Shown here in pieces: positions 9,269 through 18,476 of a stretch of DNA of 64,000 bases; position 1 is the first letter of the stretch, and each line of letters opens with the position of its first letter. The DNA is from Marinirhabdus sp050859505 (GTDB lineage: Bacteria; Bacteroidota; Bacteroidia; Flavobacteriales; Flavobacteriaceae): NCBI RefSeq assembly GCF_050859505.1, contig NZ_CP193934.1, forward strand, positions 2,728,001 to 2,792,000, in the 5' to 3' direction. The position numbers and the translations under genes were made by a program. The notes under the pieces are model-generated. The model searched no databases. It was not told the DNA's origin and worked only from the letters and a program-made list of their open reading frames with translations.

Positions 9269-10636
9269 ATGAAGAATTTTCAAAAAGTATTGGCCATTTG
9301 CCTGATTTCCATTCTATTTGTGGCGTGTAGTAGTGATGACTCTACAACGCCTGAAGAGGAAAATGAACAGGAAGAAATGAATACTGAGAATGTATTTGAG
9401 GGTGATGTGATTTTGATAAATCAGGCTGAAGTTGATGCTTTTGTTTTGAATAATTATACCGAAGTTAATGGTAGTCTACAGATAGGGGAAAATATATTTA
9501 ATGAGCCCAATAACATAGATAATATTTCAGGATTTCTTACGCTTACTAAGGTTACAGGAGATTTTAAATTTCTAAACAATCGAGTAGCAAACTTAAATGG
9601 GTTTAATAATTTACAAAGTATTAATGGCTCTGTAGAAATTGCTTATAATAATGAATTAATTGAAATCAATGCTTTATCTAATTTAACTTTGGTTGGAGGA
9701 GATTTCTTTATAAGCTCTCAAGAACTTATTAATTTTGATGGATTGTCTGGACTTACTGAAATACCAGGCAACTTTAGACTTGGTTATATTCTGGGACTTC
9801 CCAAACTTACAAATATTCAGGGTTTATCAAATCTTGTTATCGTTGGTAATCTTGAGATTAGCGGAACCCAGCTTGTCAATTTAAGCGGTTTAGATAATAT
9901 CACTCAAACTATTGGTAGTGTTTTAATTACTGAAAACGATGCACTTATTAATGTTGAAGGTTTAAATAATTTAACTGATATAGGAGTAGATTTATATATA
10001 AGGAATAACCCCATTCTTGAGCAAATCAATTCTTTTTCTAATGTTGAAAAAATCGGTAGAACATTAACTATCGATTCAAATCCTGGGTTGGAAAATATTA
10101 ACGGCTTAGCCTCTATTAACTTTGTTGGCGTTGGAGTAATTATTGAAAATAATGAAAGTCTATTAGAGTGGGGTGAGGCATTTCAATTTGCTGAAAACCT
10201 AGGTAACATGGATATTCGTGACAATGCATTAACGACTCTGGGAGGCTTTGAAAATGTCACGAACGTAAATTTTATTACCATTATTGGCAATGAAAATCTT
10301 ACAACGATTTCTGGTTTTAATAACTTGATGACCATTGATTCGCAAATTACCATTAAGGAAAATCATTCTTTGGAATCCATTACAGCTTTTTCGGCAATAA
10401 ACTCAATAGTTAAAAATTTGATAATTTTCGATTCACAAATTCAAAATTTAGATTTTATTGCAAGCCTTCAAAATATCGGAGAATTAATTTGGATAAATGA
10501 TAATACAGCGTTATCAGACTTCTGTGGACTCAACACATTAATAATTGATAATGGGTATTCTGGAAGCTATGATATACGTAGAAATGCATACAACCCAACT
10601 CAACAAGATATCCTAAACGGTAATTGTAGCCAATAA
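9269..10636 (+). CDS. Surface lipoprotein with receptor-L-domain-type leucine-rich repeats
   Basis: 455 residues. Lipoprotein signal peptide (LISILFVAC, Cys20) followed by an acidic linker (SSDDSTTPEEENEQEE), a mark of surface-exposed lipoproteins in Bacteroidetes. From about residue 60 there are tandem beta-solenoid repeats of about 23-25 residues built on NLxxIxGSLxIxxN and GLxNLTxIGxxLxI, as in receptor L domain proteins. A short non-repeat end contains DFCGLNTL and two cysteines. The role is probably binding at the cell surface; partner unknown. It follows the thiolase by 22 bp and precedes the NlpC/P60 gene by 14 bp. Confidence 0.8.
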   Translation: MKNFQKVLAICLISILFVACSSDDSTTPEEENEQEEMNTENVFEGDVILINQAEVDAFVLNNYTEVNGSLQIGENIFNEPNNIDNISGFLTLTKVTGDFKFLNNRVANLNGFNNLQSINGSVEIAYNNELIEINALSNLTLVGGDFFISSQELINFDGLSGLTEIPGNFRLGYILGLPKLTNIQGLSNLVIVGNLEISGTQLVNLSGLDNITQTIGSVLITENDALINVEGLNNLTDIGVDLYIRNNPILEQINSFSNVEKIGRTLTIDSNPGLENINGLASINFVGVGVIIENNESLLEWGEAFQFAENLGNMDIRDNALTTLGGFENVTNVNFITIIGNENLTTISGFNNLMTIDSQITIKENHSLESITAFSAINSIVKNLIIFDSQIQNLDFIASLQNIGELIWINDNTALSDFCGLNTLIIDNGYSGSYDIRRNAYNPTQQDILNGNCSQ

Positions 10637-10650
10637 ACTACGCTTCTATA

Positions 10651-11400
10651 ATGAAATACGGCTTATGTAATCTTAGTATTGTTCCATTGCGTTTAGAGGC
10701 TTCAGAAGCTAGTGAGATGGTTACGCAAGTTTTATATGGCGAAACATTTAAGATCCTGGAAGAGCGAAAAAAGTGGAGTCGCATCCGGTTACACTTTGAC
10801 AACTATGAAGGGTGGATAGACAACAAGCAGTTTGTTTTTACTTCGGAAGAAGACCATCAAGAGTTACTTACGAAAACTCCTAAACTGGTTTCAGATTTAG
10901 TGGGAATGCTCACTACGGAAGAAAATCAGTTATTAGCGCTGCCCATGGGATGTAATGTAGCTGCCGCTCCGTATTTAAATCATATAGCTGAAGGTGCTTT
11001 CGTTTCTAAGAAATTTCCGAAGCAACACATCATACAAACGGCCTTACTCTATATGAATGCTCCATATCTTTGGGGCGGTAAAACACCTTTTGGGATAGAT
11101 TGTAGCGGCTTTACCCAAATGTGTTATAAGATGAATGGCTACAAACTACTTCGTGATGCCAGCCAGCAAGCTACCCAGGGGGAACCATTAAGTTTTATAG
11201 AAGAAAGCGAACCAGGTGACTTAGCTTTTTTCGACAATGCCGAAGGGAACATAATTCACGTGGGGATTATTATGGAAGACAACTACATCATCCATGCCCA
11301 CGGGAAAGTACGTATAGACCGACTGGATCACACAGGAATTTTTAATTATGAAAAACGCCAGCACACGCATAAATTACGTGTGATTAAGCGAGTTGTATAA
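10651..11400 (+). CDS. NlpC/P60 family cell-wall hydrolase with SH3 domain
   Basis: 249 residues, no signal peptide visible. An N-terminal bacterial SH3-like domain (about 1-60, YGLCNLSIVPLR...WSRIRL...GWID) is followed by an NlpC/P60 domain (about 120-249). Catalytic residues: Cys151 in GIDCSGF, His203 in IIHVGII, and His215/His217 in HAHG. Such enzymes cleave gamma-D-Glu-diaminopimelate bonds of peptidoglycan peptides; without an export signal a role in recycling of murein peptides is possible. Ends at a bidirectional terminator shared with the convergent TPR gene. Confidence 0.9.
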   Translation: MKYGLCNLSIVPLRLEASEASEMVTQVLYGETFKILEERKKWSRIRLHFDNYEGWIDNKQFVFTSEEDHQELLTKTPKLVSDLVGMLTTEENQLLALPMGCNVAAAPYLNHIAEGAFVSKKFPKQHIIQTALLYMNAPYLWGGKTPFGIDCSGFTQMCYKMNGYKLLRDASQQATQGEPLSFIEESEPGDLAFFDNAEGNIIHVGIIMEDNYIIHAHGKVRIDRLDHTGIFNYEKRQHTHKLRVIKRVV

Positions 11401-11401
11401 A

Positions 11402-11437
11402 AAAACCTCCTGAGAAATCAGGAGGTTTTATTTTTTT
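11402..11437. terminator. Bidirectional terminator between NlpC/P60 and TPR genes
   Basis: Perfect 12-bp stem AAAACCTCCTGA/TCAGGAGGTTTT with GAAA tetraloop, flanked by A run on one side and T run on the other, so it can serve both convergent genes. Confidence 0.92.
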
Positions 11438-11449
11438 AATAAAAGAAGT

Positions 11450-12709
11450 TTATTCCCCTCCTTCCATTTCGGCTAATTGAGCCTTCATTTCTTTAAATTT
11501 GGCATCCTGTCCTGTTTGGCTATAGATGTTCATAAGCGTGCGTACTAATTCTATATTATCTGGACGTAGTTTTACGGCAGATTCTAAATAAGGAATTACT
11601 TCCATATACAGATCTTTACGTTTTTGCTTTAAGGCATCGTAGCGCTTGTTATCTGCAGAAGAAGTTCCTAAATTATTCATTTCTTCAACGATAGCACCTT
11701 CTTGTCCTAACATAGTTGCCGCGATATTAATTTGTGCTGCAGCATAATTTGGATCAATCTCTAATGCTTTTTTGTATTGTTCTATCGCCTTGTCGCTTTC
11801 ATCATTTTTTGCAAAACCTACGCCAAGATTATATCTAAGCTCTGCATTGGTAGGATCTGTAGCAATAATCTTATCCATAAGCATATTATATGTTTTCATA
11901 TCATTTGCTTGGTAGGCTATGTCTGCTTCTGCACGCATTAAAGAAACATCGTCTGGATTTTCTTTTCTGGCATCGGCCATCACTTTCATAGCTTTTTCCT
12001 TATCGCCTTTGCTAGTGTAGATAATAGCAATGTTTTTAAGGATATCTCCTTTAACAGATTCGGCCATACGCTCATCTGGATTCGTGTATTTACCAGATAA
12101 CATCCCTGTAGTTCTGGCACCTTCGTCTGAAAAGGTTACAATTTCTCCAGATTCTATATCTGTCGCAATCCATTCTTTAGTAATACCAGTGTATTCTAAT
12201 TCTAATAGTTCCTCGTAGTGTTTTAAAGCAGTATCGTAATCTTTTGCTAAAATGGAACTTTCTGCTGCGTTGTATAAGTCTAATTCTACATTTGCAACCG
12301 TGTAACTGGTATATAATTTTTCGGTAGCCAGCTCATAGTTTTTTGCTCTTTGATCTGTTACTGCACTATTTACCAGCGCCGCTCTTAATTGTTGCACACC
12401 TATTTGTGCATCTTTATTAGTTGCGTCCAACTCTAATGCCATTTTGAATGCCTCTGCAGATTTCTTCATTTTTTCGAAATCGTTGTTACCTGCATCCGCT
12501 AAATAAATTTGCCCCTTAAGAAGGTAGAATTCAGTTTTCATACTTGCATCAGCAGATGAAATAGTAGCTTCGGCTTCCTTTATAAAGCCCATAGCTTGAG
12601 ATACTTCACTGTTTTTTAAAGCTCTTTCGGCTTTCTTAATTTCCTTTTTCTGTGCAAAGGAAGTGGCAGTAATTAGGAGAACTCCTGCCAATACTACGTA
12701 CTTTTTCAT
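11450..12709 (-). CDS. Periplasmic TPR repeat protein
   Basis: 419 residues with a signal peptide (MKKYVVLAGVLLITATSFAQ). The rest is helical and made of tetratricopeptide repeats: clear units near 230-330 (KGDKEKAMKVMADARKENPD, YNLGVGFAKNDESDKAIEQY, then KALEIDPNYAAAQINIA). The N-terminal part covers storage of tens of residues per helix pair as well. TPRs are protein-binding scaffolds; no partner is apparent. It starts 15 bp after gyrA on the same strand, so it is probably co-transcribed with gyrA, an arrangement that recurs in Flavobacteriia to my knowledge. Confidence 0.85.
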   Translation of the reverse strand: MKKYVVLAGVLLITATSFAQKKEIKKAERALKNSEVSQAMGFIKEAEATISSADASMKTEFYLLKGQIYLADAGNNDFEKMKKSAEAFKMALELDATNKDAQIGVQQLRAALVNSAVTDQRAKNYELATEKLYTSYTVANVELDLYNAAESSILAKDYDTALKHYEELLELEYTGITKEWIATDIESGEIVTFSDEGARTTGMLSGKYTNPDERMAESVKGDILKNIAIIYTSKGDKEKAMKVMADARKENPDDVSLMRAEADIAYQANDMKTYNMLMDKIIATDPTNAELRYNLGVGFAKNDESDKAIEQYKKALEIDPNYAAAQINIAATMLGQEGAIVEEMNNLGTSSADNKRYDALKQKRKDLYMEVIPYLESAVKLRPDNIELVRTLMNIYSQTGQDAKFKEMKAQLAEMEGGE

Positions 12710-12724
12710 GTGTTAAGTTTTACG

Positions 12725-15286
12725 TTATTCGTTATTTTCGGTTTGTGTTTCATCAGTGTCAAGAGTCGTGCCATTGTCCTCTGTAGCTTCCTCATCGCCT
12801 TCTGCGATTGGGATTACGTTTCCATCTTCGTCTACAACCACTTCTTCTTCATCATTCATCACTTTGGCAACAGCTGCAATAGAATCGTCTTCACGTACTT
12901 TAATAAGTCGTACCCCTTGTGTGGCGCGACCCATTACGCGTAAATCTTCAACCGCCATACGTATGGCAATTCCAGATTTGTTAATAATCATGAGACCATC
13001 ACTATCTGTTACATTCTTGATAGCTACTAAGTTACCTGTTTTTTCTGTAACACTAATAGTTTTAACTCCTTTTCCACCACGGTTGGTGATTCGGTATTCG
13101 TCAATGCTAGAGCGTTTTCCGTAGCCATTTTCTGAAACTACCAAAATATCACTTTCTGCATCATTAATGGCAACCATACCAATTACTTCATCATCTTTAT
13201 CGCGTAAAGTAATTCCACGAACTCCAGAAGCATTACGACCCATTGGGCGCGTTTTCTCTTCTTCAAAACGGATGGCTTTACCAGATTTTACGGCTAACAT
13301 TACTTGGCTATCGCCTCTTGTTAACTTCGCTGTTAGTAACTCGTCTCCGTCCTTAATAGTAATGGCATTAATTCCGTTGGTACGTGGTCTGGAATATTGC
13401 TCCAAAGGAGTTTTCTTCACTTGCCCTTTCTTGGTCGCCATAATTACGTAGCGACTGTTGATGTATTCTTCATCCTTTAGATCCTGCGTACAGATAAATG
13501 CTTTTACCTTATCATCTGGCTCAATATTTACCAGGTTCTGGATTGCTCTACCTTTAGATTGCCTGCTTCCTTCTGGAATTTCAAACACACGCATCCAGAA
13601 ACATTTTCCTTTTTGGGTGAAGAACAACATATATTGGTGGTTGGTACCTACAAACATATATTCTAAGAAATCTTCATTTCTGGTAGAAGTTGCTTTTTGT
13701 CCTACGCCTCCTCTATGCTGTTGTTTATATTCGGTAAGTGATGTCCTTTTAATGTATCCAGCGTGCGAAATGGTAATTACCACTTGCTCATCCGGAATAA
13801 GGTCTGTAATACTTACATCACCACCGGCATATTCAATTACGGAGCGACGCTCATCACCATATTTTGCTTTAATTTCGGTTAATTCTTCTTTAATAATATC
13901 CATTCTACGCTCCTTTTTGGCAAGGATATCTCTGTAGTCTTCAATGGTTGCCATTAATTCGTCGTACTCGCTACGTAACTTGTCCTGTTCCAGACCTGTT
14001 AATTGGCGTAGACGCATTTCAACAATCGCTTTTGCCTGAATTTCAGACAACTCGAATCTTTTTATTAATTTCTCGCGAGCTTCATCTGCATTGGAAGAAG
14101 ATCTAATAAGCGCAATTACTTCGTCTATATTATCGGAAGCAATTATTAACCCTTCTAAAATATGGGCGCGTTCTTCGGCTTTTCTTAGCAAGTATTCGGT
14201 ACGTCTGGTAACTACTTCGTGACGGTGCTCTACGAAATAATGAATCATTTCCTTAAGATTCAACATACGTGGGCGTCCTTTTACCAGTGCAATATTATTT
14301 ACACTAAAGCTGGATTGTAGCTCGCTGTATTTGTATAAAGTATTTAAAACGATATTAGGAATAGCATCACGCTTTAAGATGTACACAATACGCATCCCAT
14401 TACGGTCACTCTCATCACGGATATTGGCGATACCCTCAATCTTTTTATCGTTCACCATGTCCGCGGTCTTCTTGATCATGTTCGCCTTATTTACCTGATA
14501 AGGAATCTCGGTCACCACAATACACTCACGGCCTTGTACTTCTTCAAAGCTAGCTTTTGCGCGCATTACTACACGACCACGACCTGTATGAAATGCCTCG
14601 CGCACACCTTCATACCCATAAATGGTTCCCCCGGTAGGGAAATCGGGTGCTTTAATGTGCTGCATCAAGCCATCAATATCGATGTCATTATCGTCTATAT
14701 AGGCGTGAATTCCGTCAATTACTTCCGACAGATTGTGCGGTGGCATATTGGTTGCCATACCTACGGCAATCCCGGAAGCTCCGTTAATTAACAATCCTGG
14801 TACCTTTGTGGGAAGCACGGTTGGCTCTTTTAAGGTATCATCAAAATTTAATTGGTGGTCTACGGTTTCTTTATCAATATCGGCCAGCATGTCTTCAGAA
14901 ATCTTCTGCATACGTGCCTCTGTATAACGCATTGCTGCCGGGCTATCACCATCTACACTTCCAAAGTTACCCTGACCATCCACAAGCATGTAACGCAAGC
15001 TCCATTCCTGTGCCATACGCACCATAGCATCATATACCGAAGTATCCCCGTGTGGGTGATACTTACCAAGTACTTCTCCTACAATTCTAGCCGATTTTTT
15101 ATGAGCTCCAGTGGCACGCACACCCAATTCGTGCATACCAAAAAGCACACGTCTGTGTACTGGTTTCATACCATCCCGCACATCTGGCAGTGCACGTGAC
15201 ACTATGACGGACATCGAATAATCGATGTAAGCCGATTTCATTTCATCTTCAATATTAATCGGGATTATTATTTCGCCTTCAGCCAT
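12725..15286 (-). CDS. gyrA: DNA gyrase subunit A
   Basis: 853 residues, normal length. GyrA breaks and rejoins DNA and, with GyrB, introduces negative supercoils. The N-terminal winged-helix/tower part carries catalytic Tyr121 in AAMRYTEARM and the quinolone region HPHGDTSVYD (Thr82 and Asp86 correspond to E. coli Ser83 and Asp87). The C-terminal beta-pinwheel starts near 510 and contains the GyrA box in the form QHRGGVGQK, supporting gyrase rather than topoisomerase IV. The last 45 residues are a strongly acidic tail (DEEEVVVDEDG...TQTENNE). A Thr at the Ser83 position is seen in many Gram-negative anaerobes and Bacteroidetes and is not in itself evidence of acquired resistance. Confidence 0.98.
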   Translation of the reverse strand: MAEGEIIIPINIEDEMKSAYIDYSMSVIVSRALPDVRDGMKPVHRRVLFGMHELGVRATGAHKKSARIVGEVLGKYHPHGDTSVYDAMVRMAQEWSLRYMLVDGQGNFGSVDGDSPAAMRYTEARMQKISEDMLADIDKETVDHQLNFDDTLKEPTVLPTKVPGLLINGASGIAVGMATNMPPHNLSEVIDGIHAYIDDNDIDIDGLMQHIKAPDFPTGGTIYGYEGVREAFHTGRGRVVMRAKASFEEVQGRECIVVTEIPYQVNKANMIKKTADMVNDKKIEGIANIRDESDRNGMRIVYILKRDAIPNIVLNTLYKYSELQSSFSVNNIALVKGRPRMLNLKEMIHYFVEHRHEVVTRRTEYLLRKAEERAHILEGLIIASDNIDEVIALIRSSSNADEAREKLIKRFELSEIQAKAIVEMRLRQLTGLEQDKLRSEYDELMATIEDYRDILAKKERRMDIIKEELTEIKAKYGDERRSVIEYAGGDVSITDLIPDEQVVITISHAGYIKRTSLTEYKQQHRGGVGQKATSTRNEDFLEYMFVGTNHQYMLFFTQKGKCFWMRVFEIPEGSRQSKGRAIQNLVNIEPDDKVKAFICTQDLKDEEYINSRYVIMATKKGQVKKTPLEQYSRPRTNGINAITIKDGDELLTAKLTRGDSQVMLAVKSGKAIRFEEEKTRPMGRNASGVRGITLRDKDDEVIGMVAINDAESDILVVSENGYGKRSSIDEYRITNRGGKGVKTISVTEKTGNLVAIKNVTDSDGLMIINKSGIAIRMAVEDLRVMGRATQGVRLIKVREDDSIAAVAKVMNDEEEVVVDEDGNVIPIAEGDEEATEDNGTTLDTDETQTENNE

Positions 15287-15720
15287 ACTAATTCTTTATT
15301 TATTCGAGTTAATCATATTGTTAGTAGTGTCTCTAGTTATGTAATTGTGTCCCTACTTAACTTACAGGTCACAAATAATAAAGCACTGCCTCTTCTCTTT
15401 ATCCCAACGCTAAAGAGCGGAGAAAAGGTAAAAAGGCAACATAATAGACATTATAACAACGGTTGTTTTATTTAAGTTAATCAAGAAAGCAATATACTTA
15501 TTTTTGAAGGTTTCAGCAGGTAAAAACCCTGCATTATTCACCATCTTATTAACAAATATTTGGTAGGGTTTCGTTAATAACTATCGTACTTTATACTTGG
15601 TAATTCTTTGATTTTTTTGTCCTTTTACTTCAACCTGTAATGAAAGGGCATGATTTTTGACTTATTTATTCTGAAATACCTTCAGAAAACAGTAATTTTA
15701 GACATACAGGAACACACTAT
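15287..15720. other. Divergent regulatory region between gyrA and clpC
   Basis: 434 bp with no plausible gene. It must hold the gyrA promoter (minus strand) and the clpC promoter (plus strand). A hairpin CTCTTTA/TAAAGAG lies at about 15397-15419. Near clpC there is TAATTTTA (15692-15699), a candidate -7 element, preceded by the inverted repeat at 15669-15687. I found no convincing -33/-7 pair for gyrA. Confidence 0.5.
15669..15687. promoter_or_regulatory. Inverted repeat upstream of clpC, candidate operator
   Basis: Perfect 7-bp inverted repeat TTCTGAA-atacc-TTCAGAA, 33 bp before the clpC start and just upstream of a possible -7 element. The position suits a repressor or activator site. It is not the CtsR heptad repeat known from Firmicutes nor the CIRCE element. 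Confidence 0.35.
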
Positions 15721-18315
15721 ATGGATGATAATTTTTCCCCCAGAGTAAAAGATGTAATCGCCTACAGCAAAGAGGAAGCGCTGCGCTTGGGTCACGATTT
15801 TATAGGTACCGAACACTTAATGTTGGGCCTTTTACGTGACGGCAGTGGTAAAGCAGTAACCATTCTCAACCAGCTGGATATCGACCTCAATCATTTACGC
15901 CGAAAAGTTGAAATATTGAGCCCTGCAAATCCAAATGCAGGTATTAATACCAACGATAAAAAAAACCTACACCTTACACGCCAGGCAGAACGTGCGCTAA
16001 AGACTACCTTTTTGGAAGCAAAACTGTTTCAAAGTTCGTCTATAAATACCGCACATTTACTATTGTGTATTCTACGGAATGAAAACGATCCAACAACCAA
16101 GTTGTTGAACAAAATGAAAGTAGATTACGATGGTGTAAAAGATCAATTCAAACTTATGATTACAAACGACGACGATTATATAGAACCTACAGCCGAAAGT
16201 TTTCCGAACGACGACGACACCTCTAGTGATGACGATAACAAGGAAAATTTATTTGGTACCACAGGTGGCGGTGCAAAATCTACGAAGAAATCGAAGACTC
16301 CTGTCTTGGATAATTTCGGAAGAGATTTAACCCAACAAGCCGAAGAAGGCAAACTGGATCCCGTGGTGGGCCGTGAAAACGAAATACAACGTGTATCGCA
16401 AGTACTAAGCCGAAGAAAAAAGAACAATCCTTTACTTATTGGAGAACCTGGTGTTGGTAAAAGTGCCATTGCCGAAGGTCTCGCCTTACGGATTGTACAA
16501 CGCAAAGTAAGCCGAATTTTATACGACAAACGTGTCGTAACCCTGGATTTAGCCAGCCTTGTAGCCGGTACAAAATACCGCGGACAGTTTGAAGAGCGTA
16601 TGAAAGCCGTAATGAACGAGCTGGAAAAGAACGACGACATTATCCTCTTTATTGACGAAATCCATACCATTGTAGGTGCCGGTGGCGCTACAGGCTCTTT
16701 GGATGCCAGCAATATGTTTAAACCTGCCTTAGCACGTGGTGAAATACAATGTGTGGGTGCCACCACTTTGGACGAGTACCGACAGTACATCGAAAAAGAT
16801 GGTGCATTAGAACGACGTTTTCAAAAAGTATTGGTAGAACCTACTACCGTAGAGGAAACTATTGAAATCTTACAAAACATTAAAGATAAATACGAAAGTC
16901 ATCACAACGTTCAATATACAGATGCCGCTTTGGTTGCATGTGTAAAATTGACCAATAGATATATGACGGAGCGTTTCCTTCCGGACAAAGCCATTGACGC
17001 TTTGGATGAAGCTGGATCTCGTGTGCATATTACCAACATTCACGTGCCGGAGAAAATTTTAAGTCTGGAAGCAGATTTGGAGAAAGTTCGTGAGAATAAA
17101 AATTCTGTTGTAAAAAAGCAGAAATACGAAGAAGCTGCTAAGCTGCGTGATGATGAAAAGAACTTAGAAAAACAACTAGCCGAAGCGCAGGAAGCCTGGG
17201 AAAAAGATAGCGCCCTCCACAAAGAAACCGTGGACGAGGAGCAGGTTGCCGAAGTAGTCTCTATGATGACTGGTATTCCCGTAAACCGAATTGCCCAGAC
17301 CGAAAGTACCAAACTAGCCGCCCTCCCCGACCGAATTAAAGGAAAGGTAATTGGCCAAGACGAAGCCGTTGCTAAAGTGGTGAAAGCCATCCAACGTAAC
17401 CGTGCGGGGTTAAAAGACCCTAACAAACCTATTGGCTCGTTTATCTTTTTAGGACAAACAGGGGTTGGTAAAACACAATTGGCAAAAGTACTGGCGCGTG
17501 AGTTGTTTGATAATGACAATGCATTGGTGCGTATCGATATGAGTGAGTATATGGAGAAATTCTCTGTATCTCGTTTAATTGGAGCACCTCCAGGCTATGT
17601 AGGCTATGAAGAAGGCGGACAGTTAACCGAAAAAATCCGCCGCAAGCCGTATGCAGTGGTGTTGCTGGATGAAATTGAAAAAGCGCACCCGGACGTATTT
17701 AATATGTTGTTACAGGTCTTGGACGATGGCTATTTAACCGATAGTCTGGGTCGTAAAATTGACTTTAGAAACTGTATTATTATCATGACCTCCAACATTG
17801 GAGCCCGTAAGCTAAAAGACTTTGGTTCTGGAGTTGGTTTTGGAACCGCTTCGCAAATGAGCCAAGCAGATGCCAACGCCAAAAGTGTGATTGAAAATGC
17901 ACTTAAGAAAACATTTGCGCCAGAATTCTTAAACCGTGTGGACGATGTTATGGTGTTTAATAACCTAGAGCGTGAAGACATCCATAAAATTATAGATATT
18001 GAACTAGCGAAGTTGTATGGACGTATAAACGAAATAGGCTACACCCTTAAACTCTCTGAAAAAGCCAAAGACTATATTGCAGACAAAGGCTTTGATAAAG
18101 AGTATGGCGCAAGACCACTTAAACGTGCCATCCAGAAATACATTGAGGACGCCCTGGCAGAAGAGATCATTAACTCCAACCTAAAAGAAGGCGATACCAT
18201 CTCGATGGATTTGGATGAAAAGACCAATGAGTTAAAAATTAAAATTAAAAAAGCAAAAAAAGAAGCCGCTTCTGAATCTGAAGGAACAAACTCCAAAGAT
18301 TCCAGCGCCACCTAG
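15721..18315 (+). CDS. clpC: ATP-dependent Clp protease ATP-binding subunit ClpC
   Basis: 864 residues. AAA+ unfoldase that delivers damaged or regulatory proteins to ClpP. Order: double Clp_N repeat (about 5-145); acidic linker (DNDDDTSSDDD); first AAA+ module with Walker A GEPGVGKS (241-248) and Walker B IILFIDEIH; a UVR motif in the middle domain (about 450-490, KYEEAAKLRDDEKNLEKQL), which separates ClpC from ClpB; second AAA+ with GQTGVGKT (578-585) and VVLLDEIEKAH; C-terminal D2 domain. The start is preceded by no alternative ATG. Followed by two terminator hairpins, so it is monocistronic. Confidence 0.97.
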   Translation: MDDNFSPRVKDVIAYSKEEALRLGHDFIGTEHLMLGLLRDGSGKAVTILNQLDIDLNHLRRKVEILSPANPNAGINTNDKKNLHLTRQAERALKTTFLEAKLFQSSSINTAHLLLCILRNENDPTTKLLNKMKVDYDGVKDQFKLMITNDDDYIEPTAESFPNDDDTSSDDDNKENLFGTTGGGAKSTKKSKTPVLDNFGRDLTQQAEEGKLDPVVGRENEIQRVSQVLSRRKKNNPLLIGEPGVGKSAIAEGLALRIVQRKVSRILYDKRVVTLDLASLVAGTKYRGQFEERMKAVMNELEKNDDIILFIDEIHTIVGAGGATGSLDASNMFKPALARGEIQCVGATTLDEYRQYIEKDGALERRFQKVLVEPTTVEETIEILQNIKDKYESHHNVQYTDAALVACVKLTNRYMTERFLPDKAIDALDEAGSRVHITNIHVPEKILSLEADLEKVRENKNSVVKKQKYEEAAKLRDDEKNLEKQLAEAQEAWEKDSALHKETVDEEQVAEVVSMMTGIPVNRIAQTESTKLAALPDRIKGKVIGQDEAVAKVVKAIQRNRAGLKDPNKPIGSFIFLGQTGVGKTQLAKVLARELFDNDNALVRIDMSEYMEKFSVSRLIGAPPGYVGYEEGGQLTEKIRRKPYAVVLLDEIEKAHPDVFNMLLQVLDDGYLTDSLGRKIDFRNCIIIMTSNIGARKLKDFGSGVGFGTASQMSQADANAKSVIENALKKTFAPEFLNRVDDVMVFNNLEREDIHKIIDIELAKLYGRINEIGYTLKLSEKAKDYIADKGFDKEYGARPLKRAIQKYIEDALAEEIINSNLKEGDTISMDLDEKTNELKIKIKKAKKEAASESEGTNSKDSSAT

Positions 18316-18316
18316 C

Positions 18317-18340
18317 AAAGTACTTTTTTTTAGTACTTTT
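18317..18340 (+). terminator. Terminator of clpC, first hairpin
   Basis: AAAGTACT/AGTACTTT stem with T-rich loop, starting 2 bases after the clpC stop and followed by a short T tract. Confidence 0.6.
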
Positions 18341-18355
18341 AACAATAAGAATACC

Positions 18356-18399
18356 AGCCTCCTCCCCTCTCAAGTGCTGAAAGTGGCGGGGGCTTTTTT
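18356..18399 (+). terminator. Terminator of clpC, second hairpin
   Basis: Stem AGCCTCCTCC / GGCGGGGGCT (one mismatch, one G-T pair) with a 24-nt loop, followed by TTTTTT. Stronger than the first hairpin, it isolates clpC from the accessory genes that begin downstream. Confidence 0.75.
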
Positions 18400-18439
18400 A
18401 ATTTAAAAGGATAGAGGGTTTTATAGACTTTATCCGGAA

Positions 18440-18448
18440 GTTGGCAAC
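18440..18448 (+). repeat. Left boundary repeat of the PIN cassette (GTTGGCAAC)
   Basis: GTTGGCAAC, 28 bp before the PIN gene. Its reverse complement GTTGCCAAC is found at 22397-22405, just after the second gene. Beyond the 9-bp core a CCC/GGG match also continues (GTTGGCAACnnCCC on both sides). The pair brackets exactly the two-gene unit and resembles the boundaries of an inserted cassette. Confidence 0.45.
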
Positions 18449-18476
18449 AACCCAAAAACAGTTACATAAATAGTAA

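Noticed and set aside
16176..16790. Long minus-strand frame within clpC and similar frames in gyrA, thiolase and spoT
   Set aside because: They are serine- or leucine-rich shadows of well-supported genes on the other strand.
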